From: Pseudomonadota bacterium
GTDB lineage: Bacteria > Desulfobacterota > Desulfobacteria > Desulfobacterales > JAHIVH01
Direction of reading: 5' to 3'
Assembly (NCBI GenBank): GCA_018816735.1
Contig: JAHIVH010000102.1
Location: 1 to 64,000, forward strand
DNA length: 64,000 bases
Shown: positions 18,247 through 26,230 of the stretch, piece by piece
Layout of the letters: each line of letters starts with the position of its first letter
Numbering within the stretch: the stretch's first letter is position 1
Notes under the pieces: generated by a model
What the model was told of the DNA's origin: nothing
Seen by the model: the letters and a program-made list of their open reading frames with translations, nothing else
The model's database searches: none
Position numbers and translations under genes: made by a program

Positions 18247-20256
18247 TTGACTTACGCGTATCAGACAGAAAATTCCCAGTCCGGCCTGTTTTTCACCCTT
18301 GCCGGTAAATACAAAAACGATTGCTTCATGCGGGCCAAACTGAAAAATGGAGAACCATGCCATGAGTGGATTGACATAAGCTGGAGCCAGGCGGCAAAGG
18401 AAGCCCGGCATCTCGGGTCAGGTCTGATTGGGTTGGGTATTGAAAAAACCGATTGTGTCGGTATTTTTGCCCACAGCCGACCGCGCTGGATTATCACAGA
18501 CCAGGCCATTCAGGGCACAGGGGCAATTGGCGTTCCCATCTATCCCACCAGCACAGACAGCCAGCTCACCTATATCCTGAATGACTGCTCGGCCAAGGCG
18601 GTCATCGCAGGTGACAACAAGCTTCTCGAGCAGGTAATGCGCATCCGAAAGGATGTGCCAACGCTCAAATTTGCAGGCTGCATGTCTCCGGTTGATGGAT
18701 CGTCAGACGATACTGTTTTCGATTATGATGCCCTGATGAAAAAAGGGGAAGATTCTCCTCACCATCAACAGGAATTTGAAACCCGAAGAAAGGCCCTCAC
18801 CCTGGAAGACCACGCTACGATCATCTATACATCCGGAACCACAGGTCATCCAAAAGGTGTGATTTTGACTCAGGCAAATCTGAAAGCACAGACAGATGTC
18901 CTTTTGAGCACCCCGGTTATGGAAAAAATTCTCGAACGGGAAATCAGGATCACAAGCCTGTGTTTTCTTCCCCTCTGCCACGTTATGGGAAGATCAAGTG
19001 ACTATCACCTGCAGATGGCGATTGGAACCACCATTTATTTTGCGGAGAACGTTCAAAAAATACAGGAAAATTTAAAGGAAGTCCGGCCAAATTCTCTGGT
19101 ATCCATACCCCGGTTATATGAAAAAATTTATGAATCCGTGCATCTGTATGCTGAAAAATTGACCGGCGTGAAGAAGATTGTCTTTGACTGGGCCATGAAA
19201 GCAGGCAACACTGCCGCCGATTATATGATTGAGGGAAAGCCCCTGCCTTTACCGAAGTCCATTCAGTTTGCCCTTGCCAATATACTGGTATACTCGACCA
19301 TTCGGAAAGTCATTGGCTTTGATCGCCTCATCGTTGCCGCCAGCGGCGGTGGTGCCCTTCCCAAAGACATCGCCAAATTTTTCCGAAGCATGAATATCAC
19401 AATTACAGAAGGTTACGGTCTCACGGAAACGACCTCTGCCGTGACCTGGAATGGTCCGAGATTTCTGGAACCCTTGCCTGACAAATGGATTTATCGTAAA
19501 GCCCTGGATTGGCTGGTCGATACCATGGTCATCATGCAATCGACCGGCAAAAGCCCCTTTTCAAGCCTCAAAGGCTTTATGAAAATTATAGTCGTATCCA
19601 AACTGATCGTTCCCAAATTCATTATCAAGCCCGGTTTTGTCGGCACGCCTGTCAAGGGGACAGAGATAAAAATAGCTGAAGATGGCGAAATCCTCGTCAA
19701 AGGTCCCCAGGTATTTGGCCGGAACAAAGGCTATTTTAAAAAGACAGATAAAACAGATGAGGCATTCACGGAAGATGGATATTTCAAAACCGGGGATATC
19801 GGAGAGCTTGATAAAGACGGTTTTCTTAAAATCACCGATCGTAAAAAAGAACTCATCGTCACTTCAGGTGGAAAAAACATCGCGCCCCATCCGATTGAAA
19901 TCGCACTTGCCATGGATATGTATATTGACCAGGTCTGTGTGATCGGTGACGCAAAAAAATTTATATCGGCATTGATCGTGCCGCAATTTGAGCTTCTTGA
20001 AAAAATGGCCGGGGAAAACAACATTTCCTTTGGAACAAGGGAAGACCTGATCCAGTCACCTGCAATTAAAACCTTCTATGATGAAAAAATTGCCAAAATA
20101 AATGAATCGCTGGCCCGTTATGAACAAATCAAGAAGTATATCCTGCTTCCTCATCCGTTCAGCGAAGAAACCGGTGAACTGACGCCCACCCAAAAAATGA
20201 AAAGACGCGTTATTAATGAAAAATACAAGGGTGATATTGACGCGTTGTATGCATGA
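18247..20256 (+). CDS. AMP-forming long-chain acyl-CoA synthetase
   Basis: Activates a carboxylic acid, probably a long-chain fatty acid, to its CoA thioester via an acyl-AMP. Motifs: A3 IIYTSGTTGHPKGVILTQ, A5 GYGLTETTSA, A7/A8 YFKTGDIGELDKDGFLKITD followed by RKKELIVTSGGKN, and the A10 Lys region (TPTQKMKRRVI). Length (669 residues) fits FadD15/LACS-like enzymes. An ATG at 18226 opens the frame, but the sequence after it is the Shine-Dalgarno AAAGGAGG (18233-18240), which points to initiation at TTG 18247, six bases downstream. It is monocistronic; a hairpin follows. Role: fatty-acid activation for beta-oxidation or lipid synthesis. Confidence 0.9.
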   Translation: MTYAYQTENSQSGLFFTLAGKYKNDCFMRAKLKNGEPCHEWIDISWSQAAKEARHLGSGLIGLGIEKTDCVGIFAHSRPRWIITDQAIQGTGAIGVPIYPTSTDSQLTYILNDCSAKAVIAGDNKLLEQVMRIRKDVPTLKFAGCMSPVDGSSDDTVFDYDALMKKGEDSPHHQQEFETRRKALTLEDHATIIYTSGTTGHPKGVILTQANLKAQTDVLLSTPVMEKILEREIRITSLCFLPLCHVMGRSSDYHLQMAIGTTIYFAENVQKIQENLKEVRPNSLVSIPRLYEKIYESVHLYAEKLTGVKKIVFDWAMKAGNTAADYMIEGKPLPLPKSIQFALANILVYSTIRKVIGFDRLIVAASGGGALPKDIAKFFRSMNITITEGYGLTETTSAVTWNGPRFLEPLPDKWIYRKALDWLVDTMVIMQSTGKSPFSSLKGFMKIIVVSKLIVPKFIIKPGFVGTPVKGTEIKIAEDGEILVKGPQVFGRNKGYFKKTDKTDEAFTEDGYFKTGDIGELDKDGFLKITDRKKELIVTSGGKNIAPHPIEIALAMDMYIDQVCVIGDAKKFISALIVPQFELLEKMAGENNISFGTREDLIQSPAIKTFYDEKIAKINESLARYEQIKKYILLPHPFSEETGELTPTQKMKRRVINEKYKGDIDALYA

Positions 20257-20271
20257 TCTCTTATAGTAAAA

Positions 20272-20301
20272 AACCCGGCATGCCATGCGACATGCCGGGT
20301 T
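20272..20301. terminator. Rho-independent terminator between convergent genes
   Basis: An inverted repeat ACCCGGCATG (20273-20282) and CATGCCGGGT (20291-20300) with an 8-base loop lies just after the acyl-CoA synthetase. A T run follows directly only on the minus strand (GGGTTTTTTAC), so it is a stronger terminator for the HU transcript than for the synthetase; on the plus strand the T tract is displaced. Confidence 0.75.
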
Positions 20302-20413
20302 GGCATTCTTTTTGGAAAAGAATTTCCGACAGGATTGACTCTTATCGAATACCCTTATACCCGTTAAACAGATTTAGAAAACCCAGGTATGAATTAACCG
20401 AAAAAAGCAGCAA

Positions 20414-20686
20414 CTATTGAATGGCAGCTTTCAGTTTGGAACCTGCTGAAAATTTTACTGTCCGGGATGCTTTTATTTTTATCTTTTCACCGGTAAGCGG
20501 ATTTCGTCCTTCACGCGCTTTTCGCTGGACCTTTGAAAATGTTCCAAAACCGGTCAATGCCAGTTTACCCTCTTTTTTTACAGCCGAGGTAATGTTCTCT
20601 ACCAGTGATTTCAGTGCCGCATCAGCCTGGCTTTTTGAAATCGCAGCATCTTGCATCATCAATTGAATCAAATCTGCCTTTGTCAT
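20414..20686 (-). CDS. HU-family nucleoid-associated DNA-binding protein
   Basis: 90 residues, full HU/IHF length. Begins MTKADLIQLMMQDA; FGTFSKVQRKAREGRNPLTG is the beta-arm entry with the Pro-containing DNA-bending tip; the C-terminal segment is VKFSAGSKLKAAIQ. HU proteins dimerise, bend DNA and compact the nucleoid. Good RBS (AAAAAGGAGC) before ATG at 20686. It lies 73 bases downstream of the small acidic secreted protein on the same strand and could partly share its transcript. Confidence 0.93.
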   Translation of the reverse strand: MTKADLIQLMMQDAAISKSQADAALKSLVENITSAVKKEGKLALTGFGTFSKVQRKAREGRNPLTGEKIKIKASRTVKFSAGSKLKAAIQ

Positions 20687-20759
20687 GAATCTGCTCCTTT
20701 TTTCCTGATTTATAGATATTCAATATGCCTGTAAACGAACACATCATCCGGTAATACCA

Positions 20760-21014
20760 CTATTCTTCTGATGAATCTTCACTCTTGTCCTCGTCTGAAA
20801 GGAATTTCTCGTCATCATACGTTTCTGCTTCTGCAGCTTCCTGTTCTGCATCGTACTCGCTCTTTTCGTCTGCAGAAAACTGTTCATCTGACATGGTTTC
20901 ATCTGATGGTGTTTCTGTGGCGACGGCATTACCTGTGTTGAACAGCACCGGGCTGAACACCAGCAGATTTCCTAGCAAAATGCATACGATAAGTTTGAAA
21001 AATATTTTTTTCAC
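20760..21014 (-). CDS. Small highly acidic exported protein
   Basis: 84 residues starting at GTG 21014, with GGAGA seven bases upstream. A signal peptide (about 1-31: MKKIFFKLIVCILLGNLLVF, then a small-residue site in GNAVA) is followed by a strongly acidic mature region of about 50 residues, mostly Glu, Asp, Ser and Ala, with no Cys and no recognisable fold. I do not recognise a family. Such low-complexity acidic exported peptides can bind cations or act as chaperones, but nothing here proves it. A consensus sigma-54 promoter lies 75 bases upstream, and a sigma-54 activator gene lies directly upstream, which makes that activator its probable regulator. Confidence 0.65.
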   Translation of the reverse strand: MKKIFFKLIVCILLGNLLVFSPVLFNTGNAVATETPSDETMSDEQFSADEKSEYDAEQEAAEAETYDDEKFLSDEDKSEDSSEE

Positions 21015-21088
21015 CTTTGCGTCTCCTTTTCCCTAATTCATTTGATTGATGTTACTAATATTTTGCATGAGAGAATCGGGCTTAAATT

Positions 21089-21104
21089 AGCAACTCCTGT
21101 GCCA
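21089..21104 (-). promoter_or_regulatory. Sigma-54 (-24/-12) promoter of the acidic exported protein
   Basis: The minus strand reads TGGCAC-AGGAG-TTGCT, a perfect match to TGGCAC-N5-TTGCW with the GG and GC doublets correctly spaced. Transcription would start near 21078, about 64 bases before the GTG at 21014. It is one of two consensus sigma-54 promoters noticed in the window, and it lies just downstream of an NtrC-type activator gene. Confidence 0.85.
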
Positions 21105-21302
21105 TTCCCATGTAATTTGATCCTGCAAAGCCCGGCCTTTCAAAATGAACCGTAAGCAAATCCAATGAAACAGCCAATAATGATGCAAATTCGGATAATT
21201 AACGTATTAGGAATTGGAGACATTATCAGGAAATCCGGCAGGCATGAAGCAGACGGCGCCCGGAAGCGCTTTGGTGGCCCAAAGACGTCAGCCCCCAATT
21301 TC

Positions 21303-21317
21303 GGAACCCAAAGTTCC
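21303..21317. promoter_or_regulatory. Putative activator-binding palindrome GGAAC-N5-GTTCC (copy 1)
   Basis: GGAACCCAAAGTTCC followed by TGTTA. It lies 11 bases after the activator stop codon and about 200 bases upstream of the sigma-54 promoter, a normal distance for an enhancer. A near-identical copy upstream of the activator gene (22837-22851) argues for an operator. With a short stem and no T run it is a poor terminator. Confidence 0.5.
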
Positions 21318-21327
21318 TGTTAAAGCA

Positions 21328-22734
21328 TCATACGGCCTTGAAATCCTCTTTTTTAATGCCATGTTTCTTCATGAGCTTATGGAGCTGCCGACTTGTAATT
21401 CCGGCATTTTCCGCTGAAATATTTATCTTTCCCCTGTTCAGGGAAAGCAGTTCTTTCAGATAATGCTTTTCAACCTCGTAAATCGCTATTTTTCTGGCTT
21501 CGGTAAGGGATATGGACGTTCCGACCTGAATGAAAGCAGATGTTTTATTGTCGTCAAAGATTTCATTGGGAAAACTTTCCGGTGTAAGGATGGAAGATGT
21601 TTCCAGAATATAGGCCCGTTCAATAAGATTCTCCAGTTCCCTGATATTTCCGGGAAACAAATACTTTTTTAAGGCATCGATGACTTGTGGATGAACATCA
21701 TGAATGACTTTTTGATAATGTTTGTTTAATCTTTCGAGAAATACTTCAATAAAATGCTCGATATCTTCCTTTCGCTCCCTTAAAGGCGGGACATCTATCG
21801 GGAAGACATTCAACCTGTAGTACAGATCTTTTCTGAATTGGCCCTCATCAGACATTTTTTTCAGATCGGAATTGGTTGCCGCAATAATCCTGATGTTTGC
21901 CTTGATGATCTCTTCACTGCCAAGTCTCTGAAGATATCCGTCCTGTAAAATTTGAAGCAGCTTTATCTGGGCGGAAGGTGTAATTGTGCCGATTTCGTCC
22001 AGAAAAATAGTGCCATTGGCGGCAATTTCAAATTTGCCCAGTTTCCGTTTTACCGCACCGGTGAATGCCCCTTTTTCATGACCGAAAAGTTCACTTTCAA
22101 TTAAGGTATCCGGGATAGCGCCGCAATGAACGCTAATAAACTGAGCATCTTTTCTGTTGCTGTGCTGATGGATCAGGTTGGCGAGAACCCCTTTTCCCGT
22201 TCCCGTCTCCCCAACCAACAATACCGTGCTTTTTGTCGGGGCAACGGACCGGATTTTCCTGTAAACGGTCTGCATGATCCGGCTCTTTGTCTGAATGATA
22301 TTTAAAGAGTCCAGCGCCCAGAACTGATCTCTCAAATAATCGAGTTCAGATTGAAGCATCATGGTTTCATATATATTTTCAGTCACATACTTTATTTCTT
22401 CCGGATTGACGGGATAGGTGAGATAATTTCCGGCCCCTGCCTTTACAGCCATCACAGCGTCCCTGATCATTTCCTGGGATGTCATGACAACAATTTCCAT
22501 AGACGGACATAAATGCCAGAATTCCTGCAAGATTTTTTTGTATCCGGTATTTTTTTTCCCCTGATCCTTAAGAAATTCTATATCGATAAATAACAGGTCA
22601 TAGCGTTTATCGTGCAACAACCGGAACACGTGTTTTTTTTCAAGGGCCTGCTCGACCCTGTACTCTGACTGAAAACAGGATTGAACGGTCTTATACGCGC
22701 TGGTATCTTTTGATATGACAATGATCGATTTCAT
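21328..22734 (-). CDS. Sigma-54-dependent response regulator (NtrC family)
   Basis: 468 residues. The N-terminal receiver-like domain (1-120) has the phospho-acceptor position Asp51 (LLFIDIEF), but the usual Asp-Asp pocket is reduced (VISKDTS), so phosphorylation may be weak or atypical. The central AAA+ domain (about 143-375) has Walker A GETGTGKG, the sigma-54 contact loop GAFTGA, and LDEIGTI as Walker B. The Fis-type helix-turn-helix at the C-terminus includes ENAGITSRQLHKLMKKHG. It should activate sigma-54 promoters. The neighbouring acidic-protein gene has exactly such a promoter. No cognate kinase is adjacent. Confidence 0.9.
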   Translation of the reverse strand: MKSIIVISKDTSAYKTVQSCFQSEYRVEQALEKKHVFRLLHDKRYDLLFIDIEFLKDQGKKNTGYKKILQEFWHLCPSMEIVVMTSQEMIRDAVMAVKAGAGNYLTYPVNPEEIKYVTENIYETMMLQSELDYLRDQFWALDSLNIIQTKSRIMQTVYRKIRSVAPTKSTVLLVGETGTGKGVLANLIHQHSNRKDAQFISVHCGAIPDTLIESELFGHEKGAFTGAVKRKLGKFEIAANGTIFLDEIGTITPSAQIKLLQILQDGYLQRLGSEEIIKANIRIIAATNSDLKKMSDEGQFRKDLYYRLNVFPIDVPPLRERKEDIEHFIEVFLERLNKHYQKVIHDVHPQVIDALKKYLFPGNIRELENLIERAYILETSSILTPESFPNEIFDDNKTSAFIQVGTSISLTEARKIAIYEVEKHYLKELLSLNRGKINISAENAGITSRQLHKLMKKHGIKKEDFKAV

Positions 22735-22750
22735 CTGGTATTCATCCGGT

Positions 22751-22798
22751 TAAAATGCTTATATAAAGCACTGATTCTGATTTAAATAAAGCATTTTA
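22751..22798. repeat. Inverted repeat in the activator leader
   Basis: TAAAATGCTT (22751-22760) and AAGCATTTTA (22789-22798) form 10-bp arms 28 bases apart, with an extra TGCTT-ATAT-AAAGCA palindrome inside. It lies in the leader of the sigma-54 activator gene. It could be an operator pair or an mRNA hairpin; the sequence does not decide. Confidence 0.4.
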
Positions 22799-22836
22799 GG
22801 AAAATCGGAACAAATAATTCATGTTTCGGCAAAACA

Positions 22837-22851
22837 AGAACCAGCAGTTCC
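22837..22851. promoter_or_regulatory. Putative activator-binding palindrome AGAAC-N5-GTTCC (copy 2)
   Basis: AGAACCAGCAGTTCC, again followed by TGTTA, about 103 bases upstream of the activator start. It shares both half-sites and the trailing TGTTA with the copy at 21303-21317, so autoregulation of the activator is plausible. A weak sigma-54-like element (TGGTTC-N5-TTGC, minus strand, 22829-22843) overlaps it. Confidence 0.45.
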
Positions 22852-22952
22852 TGTTATTTTTTTAAAAACCCAAAAGGCAAGTATCAGACATCAGGAGGGC
22901 GCAGTTGAATCGATTTGACATAAAAACTTTTAAATTCGGATACATCAATACA

Positions 22953-23333
22953 TTATTGCATCTGTGCTTTTTGTTCTGTGATACGCTCCCATTGTTCACC
23001 CCTTTGTTTGCATTCTATACATTGGGTTGTAACCGGCCTGGCTTTTAAACGGGCTGTGGATATCTCATCTTCACATATTTCACATATGCCAAAAGTGCCG
23101 TCATCTATACGGGCAAGAGCCTCCCTGATTTTTTTTATCAGCTTGCTTTCACGATCCTTAATGCGGAATTTCATGTTCAAATGCTGATCCACAAAGGCCT
23201 GTTCAACAGGATCGGCAAATGATGTCCCCTCATGCTCCTGAATGCTTACAATGGTTCTTTTGCCTTCACTTAATAATTCCTCCAGCTGGCTCAGCAGAAG
23301 ATTCCTGAAATATTCGACGACCTCTTTTTCCAT
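22953..23333 (-). CDS. DksA/TraR-type zinc-finger protein
   Basis: 126 residues. An N-terminal coiled-coil hairpin (about 1-75, with YFRNLLLSQLEELLSEGKRT) is followed by the four-cysteine zinc finger CEICEDEISTARLKARP...CIEC. This is the DksA/TraR layout, in which the coiled coil enters the RNA polymerase secondary channel and modulates initiation, often with ppGpp. The tip acidic pair of canonical DksA is not clear here, so it may be a DksA-like protein with a different target. The frame opens at TTG 23339, but AAAGGAG is better spaced for ATG 23333. Confidence 0.87.
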   Translation of the reverse strand: MEKEVVEYFRNLLLSQLEELLSEGKRTIVSIQEHEGTSFADPVEQAFVDQHLNMKFRIKDRESKLIKKIREALARIDDGTFGICEICEDEISTARLKARPVTTQCIECKQRGEQWERITEQKAQMQ

Positions 23334-23586
23334 GTGCAAAGCTCCTTTCTCTTGATTGCCAACCCATTAGCAATAGACGTACCAATTGAACCCTGACCGC
23401 TTATTTTTTAGATTCAGGCAACCAAAGGCGAAATCAATTACTATAAAAGCCATATCCTTACCGGTTAAAGTTTTTCAGTTATCCTTCAAGACAGATTCAC
23501 TGTCGAAGCGGCCGCCTGAAAGGGCGTTAACGTAACGTTTCCTTGCCAACAGGACCGCTGAATGCTTTATTAATGAGGTATTTTTC

Positions 23587-23714
23587 ATGGCATACCCATT
23601 GCAATAGTCAGTGGTCTGATATTGACGGTCCTGAATGTCCTGATCTATCAAAACGGAAACGATCAAATCCAGTACATGAATGGTGAACTGAACATGAGCC
23701 AAATGAACATCTGA
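23587..23714 (+). pseudogene. Possible frameshifted small membrane protein ORF
   Basis: A GAGGT ribosome site (from 23575) precedes ATG at 23587, but that frame stops after six codons (MAYPLQ). The neighbouring frame then encodes IAIVSGLILTVLNVLIYQNG and a hydrophilic tail to a TGA at 23712-23714: one membrane helix plus a polar tail. A one-base change within the TACCCATT stretch would join start and helix into a protein of about 42 residues. Either a frameshift mutation or sequencing error, or chance. The rest of the interval 23334-23586 shows only AT-rich divergent promoter sequence. Confidence 0.3.
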
Positions 23715-23733
23715 CATCATAAAGGTGAATAAA

Positions 23734-23988
23734 TTGAAAGCCAATAAACGTAAAGTAACAGGGGTCATTGTGCCTTCCGGCTGGACAGATGATGGCAGAG
23801 TTACCCGAATAGCTATTTTTACAACAGATGAAAAAGAATACCTGATTGATCTGAAAAATAAGGGAAAAGAACTCATGAAACAGATAAACGCCAAGGTTGA
23901 ACTCCAAGGCGAAGTCAAAAGCCGCATTGACGGGCGCTCAAGCATTTTCATCTCCAGCTACCGTTTAATCGACGCAAATACAAACTGA
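23734..23988 (+). CDS. Small conserved-looking protein, function unknown
   Basis: 84 residues starting at TTG 23734, which has AAAGGTG six bases upstream; the alternative GTG at 23725 overlaps that ribosome site. The sequence is mostly alternating beta strands (KVTGVIVPSGWTDDGRVTRI, EYLIDLKN, AKVELQGEVKSRIDGRSSIF), which suggests a small beta-barrel of OB-like type. No catalytic motif, signal peptide or membrane segment. I do not recognise the family. It stands between the DksA-like gene and speA. Confidence 0.6.
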   Translation: MKANKRKVTGVIVPSGWTDDGRVTRIAIFTTDEKEYLIDLKNKGKELMKQINAKVELQGEVKSRIDGRSSIFISSYRLIDANTN

Positions 23989-24263
23989 CCCACATGTGCA
24001 ATACTCAAATGGCAGATTATTTTTTCAAGCACGCCTTTAAGGAATAACAAACACCTCTGCATCTGATAGCTGTGTTAATTCACCCTTTGCCGGATAATTA
24101 ACCGTAAAAATGATTTTCGCCCTTTCTTTTGCCCCTTTTTTCTTTGAAAAAATTTGAACGATACATTTAAACAAAAAATCAATATTTGATTTAGGCAAAG
24201 AAAAAGTGTAAACGGAACTCTGTTTGAATGCGAAATTAACTTTTAAAATGGATTTTTCTGGAA

Positions 24264-26210
24264 ATGAAAAAACAGACGGAAAATAAATCAATCAAGAAAA
24301 TACCGCTTGAAAGATGGACAATCGACAATTCAAGGGATCTTTATGGCATTAAAAACTGGAGCGCGGGTTATTTTGATATTTCAGATGATGGGGAAGTGGT
24401 TATCAACTCATCCGGGAAATCCAGAAACAGATTTTCCGTAAGCCTCATGTCCATTATTTCAGGTATTAAAGACAGGGGCATGAATATGCCGGTGCTCTTG
24501 CGTTTCAGAGACATCCTGCAATCGCAGATAACGCTCCTTCATGAAAGTTTCAAGGCAGCCATAAAAGAATGTGGATACAAGGGCGAATACAAAGGCGTTT
24601 ATCCGATCAAGGTAAATCAGCAGGAACAGGTTGTTGAAGAAATCACCCGGTTTGGGGCCAGGTATCACCACGGCCTCGAAGCAGGTTCCAAGGCAGAGCT
24701 GATCGCAGCCATTTCGCTGTTGAAAGACAGGGAAGCCTGCCTGATCTGCAATGGTTACAAGGATGAGGAGTTTGTCGACCTGGCACTCTATGCGCTCAAA
24801 ATGGGGTTTAAATGTTTTTTCGTCATTGAAATGCCTAGCGAACTCCAACTGATCCTGGAACGGTCTGAAGCACTCCAGATCAAACCGCTCATAGGGGTCC
24901 GCATCAAGGTCTCCACCAGAGCCGGCGGCCACTGGACAGAATCCGGCGGAGACAGAAGCATCTTTGGACTCAATATGACCCAGCTTCTGGATGTTGTGGA
25001 CCAGCTGAAAGAAAAAGACATGCTGGATACCCTTCAGCTCCTTCATTATCATCTGGGCTCCCAGATTCCGAATATCCGGGATATCCGGTTTGCCGTTACA
25101 GAAGCCTGCCGTGTCTACGAAGGCCTTGTGCTGGAAGGTGCCAAAATGGGATACCTCGATCTGGGAGGCGGACTTGCCGTGGACTATGACGGTTCCCATA
25201 CCAACTTCACCAGCAGCCGGAACTACTCCCTGGAAGAATACTGCACAGATATCATCGAAGTCATCATGAGCACACTTGACGAAAAGGAAATCGCCCATCC
25301 TGTAATCGTCACCGAATCAGGGCGGGCAACCGTCGCCTACTATTCGGTGCTTTTGTTCAACGTGCTCGATGTAAGCCGCTTTGAAACATTCCCCTATCCG
25401 GAGAAGCTTCCTGAGGACACCCACGAAACCATCGTGAACCTTCTTGACGTCCTTAAATCGATCAACGTCAAAAATATTCAGGAGTGTTATAATGATGCGA
25501 TCTACTATAGGGATGAAATCCGGCAGTTGTTCAAACACGGCAATGTCTCGTTGAGAGACAGAGCCATATCTGAAAATATTTTCTGGCACATCATCAAGAC
25601 CATCGCCGAAAACGTAAAAAAACTGAAGTTCATCCCCAGTGAACTGGATGGCATTGATACGAGTCTGGCTGATATCTATTATTGCAATTTCAGTGTTTTT
25701 CAGTCCTTGCCGGATTCATGGGCCATTGGCCAGCTCTTTCCGATTCTTCCTGTCCACCGGTTGAATGAAATTCCGGACAGAAATGCCGTTCTTGCAGACA
25801 TTACCTGCGACTGTGATGGGAAAATTGACAAATTCATCGATCAGCATAATGTCAGTGACACGTTATCGGTTCACGACCTGAAACCTGATGAGGAGTATTA
25901 TTTAGGCATTTTTCTTGTGGGCGCCTATCAGGAGACGCTGGGAGATCTGCATAATCTCCTGGGTGATACCAATATCGTCAGTGTAAAAATCACGGAAAAC
26001 GGAGAATACGAATTTATCCGGGAAATCGAAGGTGATTCTGTCCAGGACATACTCTCCTATGTTGAATATGACGTTAAGGCCCTTGTTACCCAGTTCAGGG
26101 AAATGGCTGAGGAGTCCATCAGAAAGGGGTATATCACGCCAAAGGACAGACAGAATATCATGAAAGCCTATAAAAAAGGGCTAAGAGGATATACATATTT
26201 TGAAAGATAG
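24264..26210 (+). CDS. speA: Biosynthetic arginine decarboxylase SpeA
   Basis: PLP enzyme that converts arginine to agmatine, the first step of polyamine synthesis. 648 residues, the usual SpeA length. The PLP-lysine motif is KGVYPIKVNQQEQVVEEI; LGSQIPNIRDI and YLDLGGGLAVDYDGS give the phosphate-binding region; the alanine-racemase-like barrel is followed by the insertion and C-terminal beta domain of the type III fold SpeA family. The upstream RBS is weak (TCTGGA). It is the first of three genes with a 20-base gap to the next, all for polyamine synthesis. Confidence 0.93.
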   Translation: MKKQTENKSIKKIPLERWTIDNSRDLYGIKNWSAGYFDISDDGEVVINSSGKSRNRFSVSLMSIISGIKDRGMNMPVLLRFRDILQSQITLLHESFKAAIKECGYKGEYKGVYPIKVNQQEQVVEEITRFGARYHHGLEAGSKAELIAAISLLKDREACLICNGYKDEEFVDLALYALKMGFKCFFVIEMPSELQLILERSEALQIKPLIGVRIKVSTRAGGHWTESGGDRSIFGLNMTQLLDVVDQLKEKDMLDTLQLLHYHLGSQIPNIRDIRFAVTEACRVYEGLVLEGAKMGYLDLGGGLAVDYDGSHTNFTSSRNYSLEEYCTDIIEVIMSTLDEKEIAHPVIVTESGRATVAYYSVLLFNVLDVSRFETFPYPEKLPEDTHETIVNLLDVLKSINVKNIQECYNDAIYYRDEIRQLFKHGNVSLRDRAISENIFWHIIKTIAENVKKLKFIPSELDGIDTSLADIYYCNFSVFQSLPDSWAIGQLFPILPVHRLNEIPDRNAVLADITCDCDGKIDKFIDQHNVSDTLSVHDLKPDEEYYLGIFLVGAYQETLGDLHNLLGDTNIVSVKITENGEYEFIREIEGDSVQDILSYVEYDVKALVTQFREMAEESIRKGYITPKDRQNIMKAYKKGLRGYTYFER

Positions 26211-26230
26211 AAAGAGAGGATCATAAAAAC

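Noticed and set aside
23475-23951. Minus-strand 158-codon ORF opposite the small beta-rich gene
   Set aside because: It is antisense to the better supported plus-strand gene at 23734-23988 and to the possible small membrane ORF, with no family features.
24037-24291. Minus-strand 84-codon ORF upstream of speA
   Set aside because: It overlaps the speA start, has no ribosome site that I can see, is Phe/Lys-rich as expected of antisense AT-rich DNA, and matches no family I know.
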